In this document: in pieces, positions 42,901 to 54,900 of the stretch
Layout: each line of letters opens with the position of its first letter
Numbering within the stretch: the first letter of the stretch is position 1
Source of the DNA: Nematopogon swammerdamellus
Lineage: Eukaryota; Arthropoda; Insecta; Lepidoptera; Adelidae
Direction of reading: 5' to 3'
NCBI GenBank assembly: GCA_946902875.1
Contig: OX336340.1
Location: forward strand, 9,963,566 to 10,027,565
Length of the DNA stretch: 64,000 bases
Notes under the pieces: generated by a model
What the model was told of the DNA's origin: nothing
What the model saw: only the letters and a program-made list of their open reading frames with translations
Databases searched by the model: none
Translations under genes and position numbers: made by a program

Positions 42901-45900
42901 ATGGAAGGGAGGGGAGGGAGGATGGGTCGGGAGATGAGGGGGAGGGGTGGGAGGAAGGGAGGGGAAAAGTGACGGAAAGGGGGAGGAGCAGAGTGAAGGG
43001 AGAAGGGACGGGTAAAGGAGGCGAGGGGTGGAGGGGAGGGGTAAAGGAGGGAACGTAGGGGCGGTGAGAGGAGAGGTGGTGAGGGGAGGAAGGGTGGGAG
43101 GGAGGGGAGGGAGAGAGAATTAGTTGAGGTAGGGAGATGAAGGAAGGGGAAGGAGGGTGGGGAGGAAGAGCAGCGATGGGAGGGGGAGGAAAAGGAGGGA
43201 AGGGAGGGGGGATGGGTGGTGGAAAGAGGGATGCATGGAGGGAGAGGGAGGCATGGTGGAGGGAGAGGGAGGCATGGTGGAGGGAGAGGGAGGGAGGGAC
43301 ATTTAATTATCATATTTGCGTTTAAATCGGATTTGCTGTTAAATCGAGTCTACAGCGAGCGAAGCCGCGGGCAAAAGCTATAGGTATTATAAACGCGAAA
43401 GTTTGTGAGGATGGATGGATGTATGGACCTTTGTTCCTCTTTCACGCAAAAACTACTGAACAGATTTTGATGAGCCTTTACAGTACATCAAAATAACATA
43501 ATATAGGCTATAATTTATATAGACGTGTAAATTGGCCCAATTAGGTATATCGATAATGTCAAGTAAGTCGGAAAAAAATCCTGCCATCTGAGAGCTATCT
43601 CGGCGTGCGCTGCATAAACCGTTAGAGTTACACGAAGATAATGTATGGTGAGGTTGTTTCTCTTGAATAGTTCTAAAAAAAAGTCCGCGACAGCATAATC
43701 TACCTTTTATGTGGAAGCCACTATAGCCAAAATAGTGAACCATAAATACATTTAAATTGGATACTGTATTTACAATACGAGACACAGGATAGGCTAAATA
43801 AAATTTAGTTCCGGTTATGCAAATATGTGGCGTATTTTACTTATTAGGTATTTAAAGTATTTGATTTATTTTAACTGAAGTTTCTTATTTTAATATCGAT
43901 AGCTTTTTCCCGCGGACTCGCTCGCGTAAAATTCGTATTTCAAAAGAAGAAAGTAAGTAACTTAGGCCGGAGCCGGAGGGTGAACTGGATTCAGATAAAC
44001 AATAAACATTCTCAAAGAAAGGAAATAACATACTAAAGGCGAGGCCGAAGGCGGAGCTGCGTTCAGGAAGAGTATAAACCTTTTCGAAGAAAGTAAGTAA
44101 CAAAGGGCGAGGCCGAAGGCTGAGGTGCGTTCAGGAAGACCTTCAACCTTTTCGAAGAAAGTAAGTAACTGAGGGCGAGGCCTAATGTCGAGCTGCGTTC
44201 AGGAAGACTATAATCCTTCTCGAAGAAAGTAAGGAAGGTGTGGATCTAAGCTTGCGATGGCTTCACCGAACATATCCGGGCCCATCGGCAGTAGAGGAGG
44301 GTATTAATCGAGGCCGGGACTAGCGAGTGGCCACTCTAAATTTCCCGCGCATGCTTCACGTTTCGGCTCGCTTCAAGCCCTCGTCAGCTAGTCTGCGTTG
44401 ACTAGGACGCGGGGAAACACCAGTCCCGCTCTCGACCTCCCTCTGTCTACCTATCCATATTCTGTAGGATGCTTCCAGTGACGTTTTCGAAGCTCTCTCC
44501 ATGTATGAGCTTACCGTCGATCTTGGCAGCCCTAGATTCTTGGAGAGACTGTGGACGAATTCGCTGGTAGTCCTCTTGCTCCGACTTCCACAGCGAAGAG
44601 ATCAGTCTTGAATCTGTTTCTCACAATCCGTTTCTCACAATCCGGTCTACTAGGTTGCAGTACTTGTTAGGTTTGATGTTGTGGTCCTTCGGTATGTTGC
44701 TTTCCCATGGAACTGTAAGTTCAACAAGTACTACATATGCTTTGTCGCTTTTGTGAATATGAGTACATCCAGTCTTAATATTGTGGTACAGATTTCAGAA
44801 GGCATCTGGTCATGCTTCTCATGTGCCCATCGGCAGTAGAGGAGGGTGTTAACTAAGGGCGTGGCCGAAGGCCGAGCTGTATCCTGGAAGACGCTAAACC
44901 TTTCGATGACAGTAAGTAACTATGGGCGATAGTTACTTACTTTCTTCAAGACGGTTTATATGAACGTAGCTCGGCCTTCGGCCTCGCCCTCAATTACTTA
45001 ATTTCTTCGAAAAGGTTTATAGTCTTCCTGAACGCAGCTCGGCCTTCGGCCCCGCCCTTAGTTACTTACTTTCTTCGAGAAGTTTTATGGTCTTCCTGAA
45101 CGAAGCTCGGCCTTCGGCCTCGCCCTCTGTTACTTACTTTCTTCGAAAAGGTTATCGTCTTCCTGAACGCAGATCAGTTAGATAATTTTTCACGGAAGGT
45201 TTATATGCGGCGCGGTGCGGCGCGGGGCGGCGCGGGACGGCGCGGGACGGCGCGGGACGGCGCGGTGCGGCGCGGATCGGCGCGGGGCGGCGCGGAGCGT
45301 CGCGGGACGGAGCGGCGCGGTGCGGTGCGGCGTGGAGCGGCGCGGGACGGAGCGGTGCGGTGCGGCGCGGAGCGGCGCGGCGCGGAGCGGCGCGGCGCGG
45401 AGCGGCGCGGGACGGAGCGGCGCGGTGCGACGCGGAGCGGCGCGGGACGGAGCGGCGCGGGCGGAGCATACGAATTTCACGCGAGCGAAGCCGCGGGCAA
45501 AAGCTAGTCTTCTATAAATTAACCCTGATAATTTTTTTTTAACCACCAAACACAACATATTCATACAATTGTAACATATTCAAAATGAACATAATGTGTA
45601 CAAAGTCACTGCAATAAAAAGTGATGATTACCTTAATTTTTATAATCTTTTTTTTTAAACATTACTAAACAGTTTTTTATCTGTAGATTAGCGCTGTTAG
45701 AGACAGGTTTGTGAATAATGTGATATTGTAATTGAACTAACGTTGTGAAAAAAAAAGATTTTAAAAATTAAGGTAATCTTCACTTTTTATTGTAGTGACT
45801 TTGTACACATTATGCTAATTTTGAATATGTTACAATTGTAACACCACTACAATTTTTGGTCAGCAGAATTGTGATATGTATAGGTAATTTTTAAGGGCAT

Positions 45901-48900
45901 GGGAAAATCTCCGGTAGTACTTTTTTTTTCACTGTGATTTTCCAAAAATTAATCAGTTTTAATGTAAACTGAACAAAAATTCACTTAAAGGGCTATAGCA
46001 ACAGCACAGTCTAGGAGTAAACGTAAAAACTATTCATTACGTACTAGCTACATGTCTCCTCTACTTCTATACCAAATTTTATTCGATTTTGTGGAATAAA
46101 TATCCAACTAGAGCGGTTAATGTGACTAAAATAGAGAAATTTCAAAAAAAGGAAAAAAAAATCATAACTTCTAAATTATTGATTTTCGCGGAACTAATGT
46201 TTTTTTTAAATCAGTCAACATGATGTCCTCCATCTAAAAAAAATTTTTGGACCACTATAACTGGGCCACCCTGTATAACAATATTATATTATGCTTATAG
46301 TTAGGTAAAGATTCAAGGTAATATGTGTGATAGATTATTGTAATATAATCTTGTAAATTCTCTGAAAAATAAGTGGGTGAAAAGTGGTAAAAACGTTCGA
46401 AAATGCATTTGCTAGATTCGTTACAAATACTAGTCTAGTTATACAAAAAACGCTTGCGCACGGCAATGGCCCAAAATTTAGAATGTTCAAAGATAGTTCA
46501 GTGAAAAACCATTTATTCTGTAAGCGTTTGAATTTATTTAGATTATTCTTAGTCTTATTGACTCTAAGCTCAATGAAGCATTTTGCGTATTAGATGCATT
46601 TGTAAAAAATGTCGAGGAAAATAGCAAAGGCATGTTTGAACGATTTTACCACTTTTCAACCAATATTTTTAAGGGAATTTATAAGATTAAATTTAAAATA
46701 ATGTATTCACATTATATCTTGAATCTTTACCTAACTATAGGCATATAAATTATAGTTAAATCACTTGAAATTAGTGTTGCAACGAATAGTGTATTCGGCC
46801 GATGGCCGAATACCGAATATTGGGCCCAAACCCCGGCCGAATAGCCGAATATTCGGCAAATTATTCGGCCTTATTTTTATGTTTTTTAAGCAATACTATT
46901 TGTACCGTTTATTAAACTTTAAACGTTTATGAAGAAAAGCGTAATCGCCTGCTTCCAGATACTGCTGAGAAAATTGTCTTTCTCCATCATAACCTGCCTC
47001 TATTGGATTTCAAATATTAGTAGACGTAAGAAAGAAATGAAACAGTAACTTTTTAAAATATTTTTTTTCATTTAAAATGTTTTTATGGGCACATAATATG
47101 TGTAGGTATAATATGTAAAATTGAAAAGAGATAAAATAAAATGAATCTAAATTGAAAAATACACTAAATAAACAACTCTTAGGTACTTAATCTCTTCTTA
47201 TAGCCTACATATTTAAGATTCATTAAAAAAATTATGCACTTTTTTATATTAAAGAGATCCATGTTAAGTTAATGGAGAGAGCATCAATTTCTACTACATC
47301 ACTAGTGAATTTATTTCACTCACTATGTCTGCAGAAACCTTATATATATTACAAAAATACATGACATGACAAGAAAGTAAAAGTGATTTTTTTTCTTTTC
47401 GGCTCCAGATAGCAGCGGCTGGTTATCTTGGATATTATTGAATATTTACTTCTTGGATATTCCTTCAGATACTCATCGATTATTAATTCGAATATAATTA
47501 GGTAGGTATTATTAGAATTTATGCTTGGGTTGTATGAGTATTTTTTTTTGTAATAAAATCAATGTGTGTTCTTTTATACAGGGTGACTCAGCAAACTTTT
47601 TAAATTTGAATTTCGAATAAATTGGCGGGCAGCGAAACTAGCGGGATGCGAGGTACAGCATTCGAAAACTGACCGTTGGGGAATTTTTAGTGGGCGCCAT
47701 GTCGTGGTCGGGAGAGCACCGCGCGTGGAGGCTTATTTCAGCAACGGTCATTCGTGCACACGAACGCGACGCATATTCTGCAGGCCTATACTTTTTTTCA
47801 AAACCATCGCGTTACTACTGTTACAGTGACCAGTGAGCGCTATACCGCCATGATAAATAATTTTTTTGTGCCGGAACTGAGACAGGGTATAAGCAGATAT
47901 CCTGATGTATGGTTTCAACAAGATGGGGCCACGCGCACACTGCCAGAGCCTCAATGAGTGCAGTCGCAGCACTATTTCCCAGAAAAATCATCAGCCGATT
48001 TGGAGATATACCCTGGCCTCCAAGGTCGCCAGATTTGACCCCAGCTAACTTCTTCTTATGGGGATATCTCAAAAGCAAAGTTTTTACCAACCTGCTTGCC
48101 AATCTTGAAGACTTGAAGACAAAAATAACTGAAGAAGTCAACTCTATCCCAAGGGATTTATTGCAGCATGTGATAACTAATACACGCGTCCGCCTTGAAG
48201 AGTGTATATGGCCAGAAGGAAAGCGTCTTGATGATGTTATTTTTCATAAATAAAATCCCAATTTGTACACTTTCATTTTATACTATTAAAATTACTGTAA
48301 GTAAAACTGACATTTTTCAATTATTTTTTAAAGTTTAAAATCTGGAATGAGTCACCCTGTATTTCTTTTAATTTAAGTAGGTATTCGGCGGGCCGAATAT
48401 TCGGCCAAAATTCCACTATTCGGTATTCGGCTGAATAGTGAAAAAGTGGCCGAATAGGCCGAATACCGAATGCCGAATATTCGTTGCAACACTACTTGAA
48501 ATATGGGTATGGTTAAGGAAATACGAAGTGCTTTTGCCTAGTACCACTCCTTAAAGTTGACTTTTTAGAACCACTTTGTCATACACCTTTCATATTGAAA
48601 ACAAATAAATTAAATATTATATTTAAAATCTCTAATAAATAAACAAGAACCGACCAAGAAAGAAACATGTAAATTTTGTACATTTGTAAATTTTGTAGCA
48701 CTGGCGGACTAAGACTTTTTGAGGCCCGGGGCGATCTTTAATTTTGGGCCCCCTGGCCCCCTCCAGATTTGAATATTTACTGAATTAAACACAATGCAGA
48801 TGGAAACTCGAATTCTAATCAATATTTTTACCACGTTACAAACAGATTTACAAGTGAAAAACAAGTACTTAATTAAAAGTCTTAGCCACAAATAGCCAAT

Positions 48901-51900
48901 AAACATTGGTACATAAAGAATCAAGAACATTTTTACGGGGAGCATTTTTATCGTAGCATGACGTCGTTCCACCTGGCAGGCAGTAACTTCTTCTTTGTCT
49001 TGATAGAGGTAACGTGCAAGATTTATTGTCATAAGTATCTTGTATGGTTAAAAGAGACGAAGGAACTGAATGAAGGTCGTTCGAAACGACTAAAAATAAA
49101 GTGTTTTCCGGCCGCGGGAGTGTAGTAGAAACAACCCAAAGCGAAGCAAGGACATGGCACCACTGACTTAGGGCACTAATGGGCTTACAATTGTGGGTGT
49201 AACTGTACCTAGCCAACTTGACACGTTTTATAAAAAAAACCGCCAAGCGCGAGTCAGATCGCTCACCGAGGGTTGCATACCACTTGTATATGTGTTTTCC
49301 AAAATTGTGTTTATAATAACAAAACGCCTAAATAAAAACTACAGCAATGGTTTGACTATCATGCTATTGTTTCTTGTGGTTAAAATATTAAAAAACCTGC
49401 AGCTTCCCTATAATCTATTTCTTAAATGTACTATAACCATATAATCAATTATAATCAATACTTTAATCATCATATTTTCCTACCAAGTGCAGCCTGGGGT
49501 TTTTCAAAAGGGGCGTGGTCAGACCGGCATGGCATTCGCAATACCTACTTGTAGGTGAAACGATGCCACATGGCGTGCTATCTTTAAAAAAAAATCAAAA
49601 TTTTAGCGAGACTTAGCACGGATGCGTACCAATCGGTTCTGCAGATCTTTCCTCCACAGAACTGGTAAACTCTGGAACGCTCTCCCTGCCCACATATTTC
49701 CCCCCAAGTATAGTCTCGGGTCCTTCAAGAGAGGCGTGAATAGGCACCTGTCAGGCCGGCATTGCATTCGCAACCCCCAGCGTACGACCGAATGTCCATG
49801 GGCGTCGGTAGACACCTTATGGGTGGCTCGCCGCCACATGTCGCGCTTACTATATTAAAAAGAAGCTTTAGAAACATAAGAGAACCAGCGGTTGTTTTTG
49901 TACATTTTTTTAGCTATAAGTATCATTAAGACCGCACAGACCTTAAAATTGTAAATATTTTATTTTTAAAATCCTTAAAGTTATGTACCTCAAAGAAAGG
50001 TCACATAACACAGAGCTTCCCTGTTCAAGAGGTAACACAAATTCACCTATGACAATCGTTTAGGAAGGTAAATAAAATCAATACCAGCAAAAAGTGCACA
50101 GCGTTCTGATACATTTCAGACTAAGTAAGACAACCTACCTGCAATACTACTGCCGAATGTGAACACCTGAAGAGCGAACTCGCGCACTTAACACCACTAT
50201 AGGAAAAAGAAATCAGTCACATGTTCGACTTAATCTACGACATCCGTCTCGCAAGAACAAAATTTTTAATTTTTTTTTGCTATGCCAAACCGGGGCCCCC
50301 CCCTAGGTGTGGGCCCGGGGCGGACCGCCCCTGCCGCCCCCCTCTTAGTCCGCCAGTGTTTTGTAGGTACTCCTTTTGTACAAAACGCTGATCAGGTCGT
50401 GCTTGGAGTACTGCTCGCACCTGTGGGATGCCTCTGCCAAATACCAGCTTTTAAAAGGGAAATTGTGTGAAAAGGGGAATTTGTTAAAAGGCATTGCGTC
50501 CCTACACGCTGGATTTACTGTGGATGCGTACCAACCGGTTGTGCAGATCTTTCCTTTACAGAACCAGTATCTCCTGCCCATGTATTTCCCCCCCAAGTAC
50601 AGTCTTGGGTCCTTCAAGAGGGGCTTGAATAGGCACCTGTCAGGCCGGCATAGCATTCGCAACCCCCGCTTACGACCGAATGCGCATGGGCGTCGTTAGG
50701 CATCTTATGGGTGGCTCGGCGACACATGTCGCGCTTTCAATAAAAAAAAAATATATTGAGATTTTCTCAGTCATTTCCGCTTCGTCGATAGCATTGTTCT
50801 GCCGTCAAATTCCCGAGTTCAGCTTCAGACAATGCTGGAAGACCTTTATAAAGGGTCGGTGAAGGTAGGTCTGCAGATGACAGGGACAAAACCTAGGTCA
50901 TAGCGACCGAGGTTATGGCAGGGGACAAATCATTGCAGTAGTGATCGAACGGGTTGAAGTGTAATACCTCGGTCAAATTCTGCAGCATCATAGACGAGGT
51001 TTGCTTAGATGAGAGATGAACTTAACAGGGTTGGACTGCCTCCGGAAAGTTAAAATCCTTGTAGACGTTCAGACCTCCGGACTACTGGAGGTCTGAACTT
51101 CTGCAAAATTTAAAGGCCCATATTTATGAGCAGCCCCATCATCCCCCTGCCTTACGTCATTAGTCATTACCAAGGAAGATGGGTTAGGTATTTTCATGGG
51201 GCCTCACAGTTATCGTCGTGATACAGGTTACCTATCAGGGTTTAGAAAAAATTCGGAAAAAATGTTGGGTGTGTTTTGTTTTCCTGGAGTTAAAAAAATC
51301 CATCTGTGTTCCTAAATAAGTGGATCCTTGCTTGTGTTACATAGTTTTGTGGATAATTTCATTGGCTATAATGTGAGAATAAGTTTGTTTGTTTATCTGA
51401 CTTCATTATTTTACGAAATATTTGAGTTTAGGTGCCGCCGTGCGGTGAAAATGAAATGGGAGTTAAGGGGTGTTGTAAGCATATTTAATGTGTGGAGATT
51501 CAACGGGTTAATATAATTATTGTAATGTTTCAGCTGTCTACAACTGGAAGGGTGATGTCCGGTGCGGGTTATCACTGGAAATTGGCGATACAGTACAAAT
51601 TTTGGAAGAAAATTCAGGTGAGGACTTTGTTTATGTGAAATAATTTCAACAATCACGTAGTTGAGAGAAAAATTTACAGTTTTATTTGAAGATAAACTTT
51701 TATGAATGTAAACTTGTAAACCAAATGACATCTCTTGATAGCCTGTACTCATTTTATTTAGCTTTATCTTTGTTAACACACCTACTCGGTAATGGACGAC
51801 TCACCGTGATCAAACACATGCAAAATTATCCAGGCATACAGAGCATAAGTAGATAAGCAATAATTATAATATTATGTGTTTAATTTTAGGTGCCTAACCT

Positions 51901-54900
51901 GCCTGCTCCCTCGCTCGGAGCAAATACTTCTTCTTTTCCTGGTTTCTCCGTTTGCCTGTCCACGTCCGCCAGTATAGGATGCGGTTCATCCAACGGTCGT
52001 CAGCTCTTTGGCGATGTTCCCGACATGGCTCGCTCTATACTCGCTGTGCAATTTTCAACCTTTCGACAACAGCGACTCTCAGAGTTCATATTTCACACCC
52101 GTACAGGTCAGACCTCGGGGCAAATTTTAACTTTCTAAAGGCAACCCAACCCATTTGAAATCATCTCTCAATCTCTTTAAGTAGACATTCTCTACCAAGC
52201 AGCAGAACTTGACTGACGTATGCGTTTTTCTTCCACCCTTGCAACTATGGTATCTACCTTCAAAGAGTATGGTACTGTTAAAATTAACAAATAAATTATT
52301 GTTTTCAGGATGGTATCGTGGCTTCAATACTAAGAATCGCTCAGCATGGGGCATATTCCCGGCATGTGTAGTCTCCCCTCGCCCCTGCACCGTGAAGGGC
52401 AGTGGAGTCAACGCCATAGCAGAACCTACAGACGATCCCCTCATACGCGAGATCGCCTGTGTCCTGAGAGAATGGGCGCGCTTGTGGAAAAATCTCTATG
52501 TGGTAAGTCGGCAATAACTATTCTCTTTTACAAGTTCTATAGTTTTCGTGGTAAGCCTTTTGAGTATAGTCAGTGGGCGCTTGCGCAATAATGGCACCCT
52601 GCCGCTGCCATCTGTATCCGCGCGGGTTTTCGTTTAGTACCATTTCAGTGAATTCAACGCTCAAACAGAAAAACATATATTCTGACATCTTGTCATTTTT
52701 GAGTGAAGTTTCCTTGGTTTTCTTGCTTTATTTGTGAATTGGATTCAAGTCCCAAATTTATGGCCACTTAGTGGCAGCGTTCTCTTGCTATATTGTCCTG
52801 CCAGCTATATATGATATCATGATGTCATCAATCATCATTTGAATCTGGAATTGTACCGATGAACTGGAAGCACTCAATCGTAACTCCGGTATACAAGAAA
52901 GGTGACAAGATGATGGCAACTACCGGCCCATAAGCCTGACCAGTATAGTGTGCAAATGCATGGAAAGAATCATTGCTAATAAACTGCAAGGTTTCCTAAA
53001 ATCAGAAAACATAATACCTTACCAACAACACCGATTCGTTCCCAATCGGTCAACTATCTCTAACCTCTTACTTTGCCTTGACTATTGGACAAAACAATTT
53101 GATGCTAAAATTCCTGTCGATGTTATCTATCTAGATTTTGAGAAGGCATTCAATACGGTGCCACATTGCCGACTACTTGGAAAATTAGAGCATCTTGGAA
53201 TACATGGTAAACTGCTGACATGGTTGGAAAATTATCTAACGGGATGTACCTACCAAGTGAGAGTGGGACGATTATTATCAGATGTTCGTAAAGTGTGTAC
53301 CGCTGTGTACCTCAAGGATCTGTCCTGGCTCCGACATTGTTCGGGATCTTCATCTCTGATCTTCCCCAACTCGTTGGAAAATCAACGAGTCTCTTTGCTG
53401 ATGATGTCAAGCTCACTGCTGATGCTGTTTTGAATTGTGGAACATTAAGGGAAGCTCTGGATGAAGTCACAAAATGGACTCAAGACTGGATTATTAAAAC
53501 TAACCCCAACAAATGCACAGTTCTACACTTTGGTAGAAACAACCCCAAACATGACTATCAACTAGGATTGACTAGCTTAATAGCCACCAAATCTTGGTAT
53601 AACAATAACAGATAACCTGAAATGGGCAAACCATATTGAAAATATTGTAAAGCGAGCAAATTCACTTCTATATTTAGTAGAGAAAGCTTTCAAGCACGCC
53701 CCTTTTGAAAAACCTCAGGCTGTACTTGGGAAGAAATAGACTTGGCAGGGAGTGCGTTCCACATTTTCCCAGTTCTGTAAATAAAAGACCTACAGAACCG
53801 GTTCGTTCCGTGGCAGGTCGATTGAATAGGGGTGCATCCCCTGCCTAGTACGCGTAGTGCGGAGTTAAAATGGGGATGGCGGAATCGCGTTCACCAGCTC
53901 CTCCGAACACTACCCATGAAATAGACGATAGAACACACTTAGGGAGCCGACGTCCCTATGGAGATGCAGTGATTCGCGGGACACCGCAGGGTCACCCACC
54001 AGTCGCACGGCACGACGCTGGATTGAGTCTAGCAGCACAAGCTGCTCTAGCTCCCCTGCTCCCCATTCCGCTGAGCGCATGACGTCACTATGAATGGAAG
54101 AGGCTTAAGAGTTGTAATAATAGTAGGTTGGGGGAAGGTTAAAAGAGAGTTTATGTTTATAGTGTACTAGCTTCACTCGCATAGCATATGTCTATCCTGG
54201 AGGTCCATTCTAAACATTTGTCAAATAATTTTTAAAATCGGATGAGTATTTTCGCAGATTACCTCCTACATCCAAACTTACAAACTTTACCAACAATACT
54301 TTACCTCTTTATAATATTAGTGTAGATAGAATGTAGTAGTATAGAATGGTACCTTTTATCTTTTATCTTGTCCACCATGCGATCAGTCTTTGCCTTATTA
54401 AGCAGGTATTGTGTCAGTTAGGTGACGACGACTGTTCCTGTTGTTGTTCACTGTTGGACTGCTTTAAAGCCTGTGGTCGAGTTTCAGAATCTTGGGACGC
54501 AGTAGTCGACCACTTACACCAGGTTGCCTGTAATTCGAGGGCGAACCCATTTATGTGCACAGTCAGTCGCCTTTTGGGTGCCAGTGCTGTGCTGTAGAGT
54601 CGAACCTTCGTTTTGACTGTCATACAGAATGTGGATGAAGTTTTTTTTTCTTATGTCTTGTCGATGAAGCGACCAGTTTCTATATCTCTACATAATATTA
54701 AATCCAAATTCTGCCATCTGCGGGTACGTATGTACTCGTATGTTCGCTTATTATAAGTCAAGAATGGCCAATCTATTTTACTTTCGGTTCTTACCTATGT
54801 ACTAGGACATATCTCCGCAAGGTTATATAGCATCATGCCATTATTCATATGAGCATTGTGGCCGTAAGCGAAAACATTTGGATAAAATTTGATGATTTCC

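Larger units (their letters stand above)
48699..50358. mobile_element. hAT element with exact 8-bp TSD
   Basis: Ends cactggcggactaaga and (reverse complement) cactggcggactaagag, with TSD ttttgtag at 48691-48698 and 50359-50366. Subterminal G/C-rich text (ggcccggggcg; ggggccccccc) is also mirrored. The interior holds a SINE-like copy (49045-49240) and LINE 3' ends (49495-49860) instead of a transposase. Confidence 0.9.

Noticed and set aside
42635..43325. 179-codon Pro/Ser/Leu-rich frame on the minus strand and Gly-rich frames on the plus strand
   Set aside because: They translate the purine tract; no ordinary coding composition and no splice or start context.
45152..45564. Ala/Arg/Pro-rich reading frames on both strands
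   Set aside because: All frames are open because the 10-mer repeat has no stop codons; a composition effect, not a gene.
51890..52138. Possible extra DOCK exon (acceptor at 51889, frame rich in Ser and Gly)
   Set aside because: In the phase set by exon 51534-51617, it meets a TAA within three codons, and it would interrupt the SH3 domain; exons 51617 and 52309 join directly in phase.
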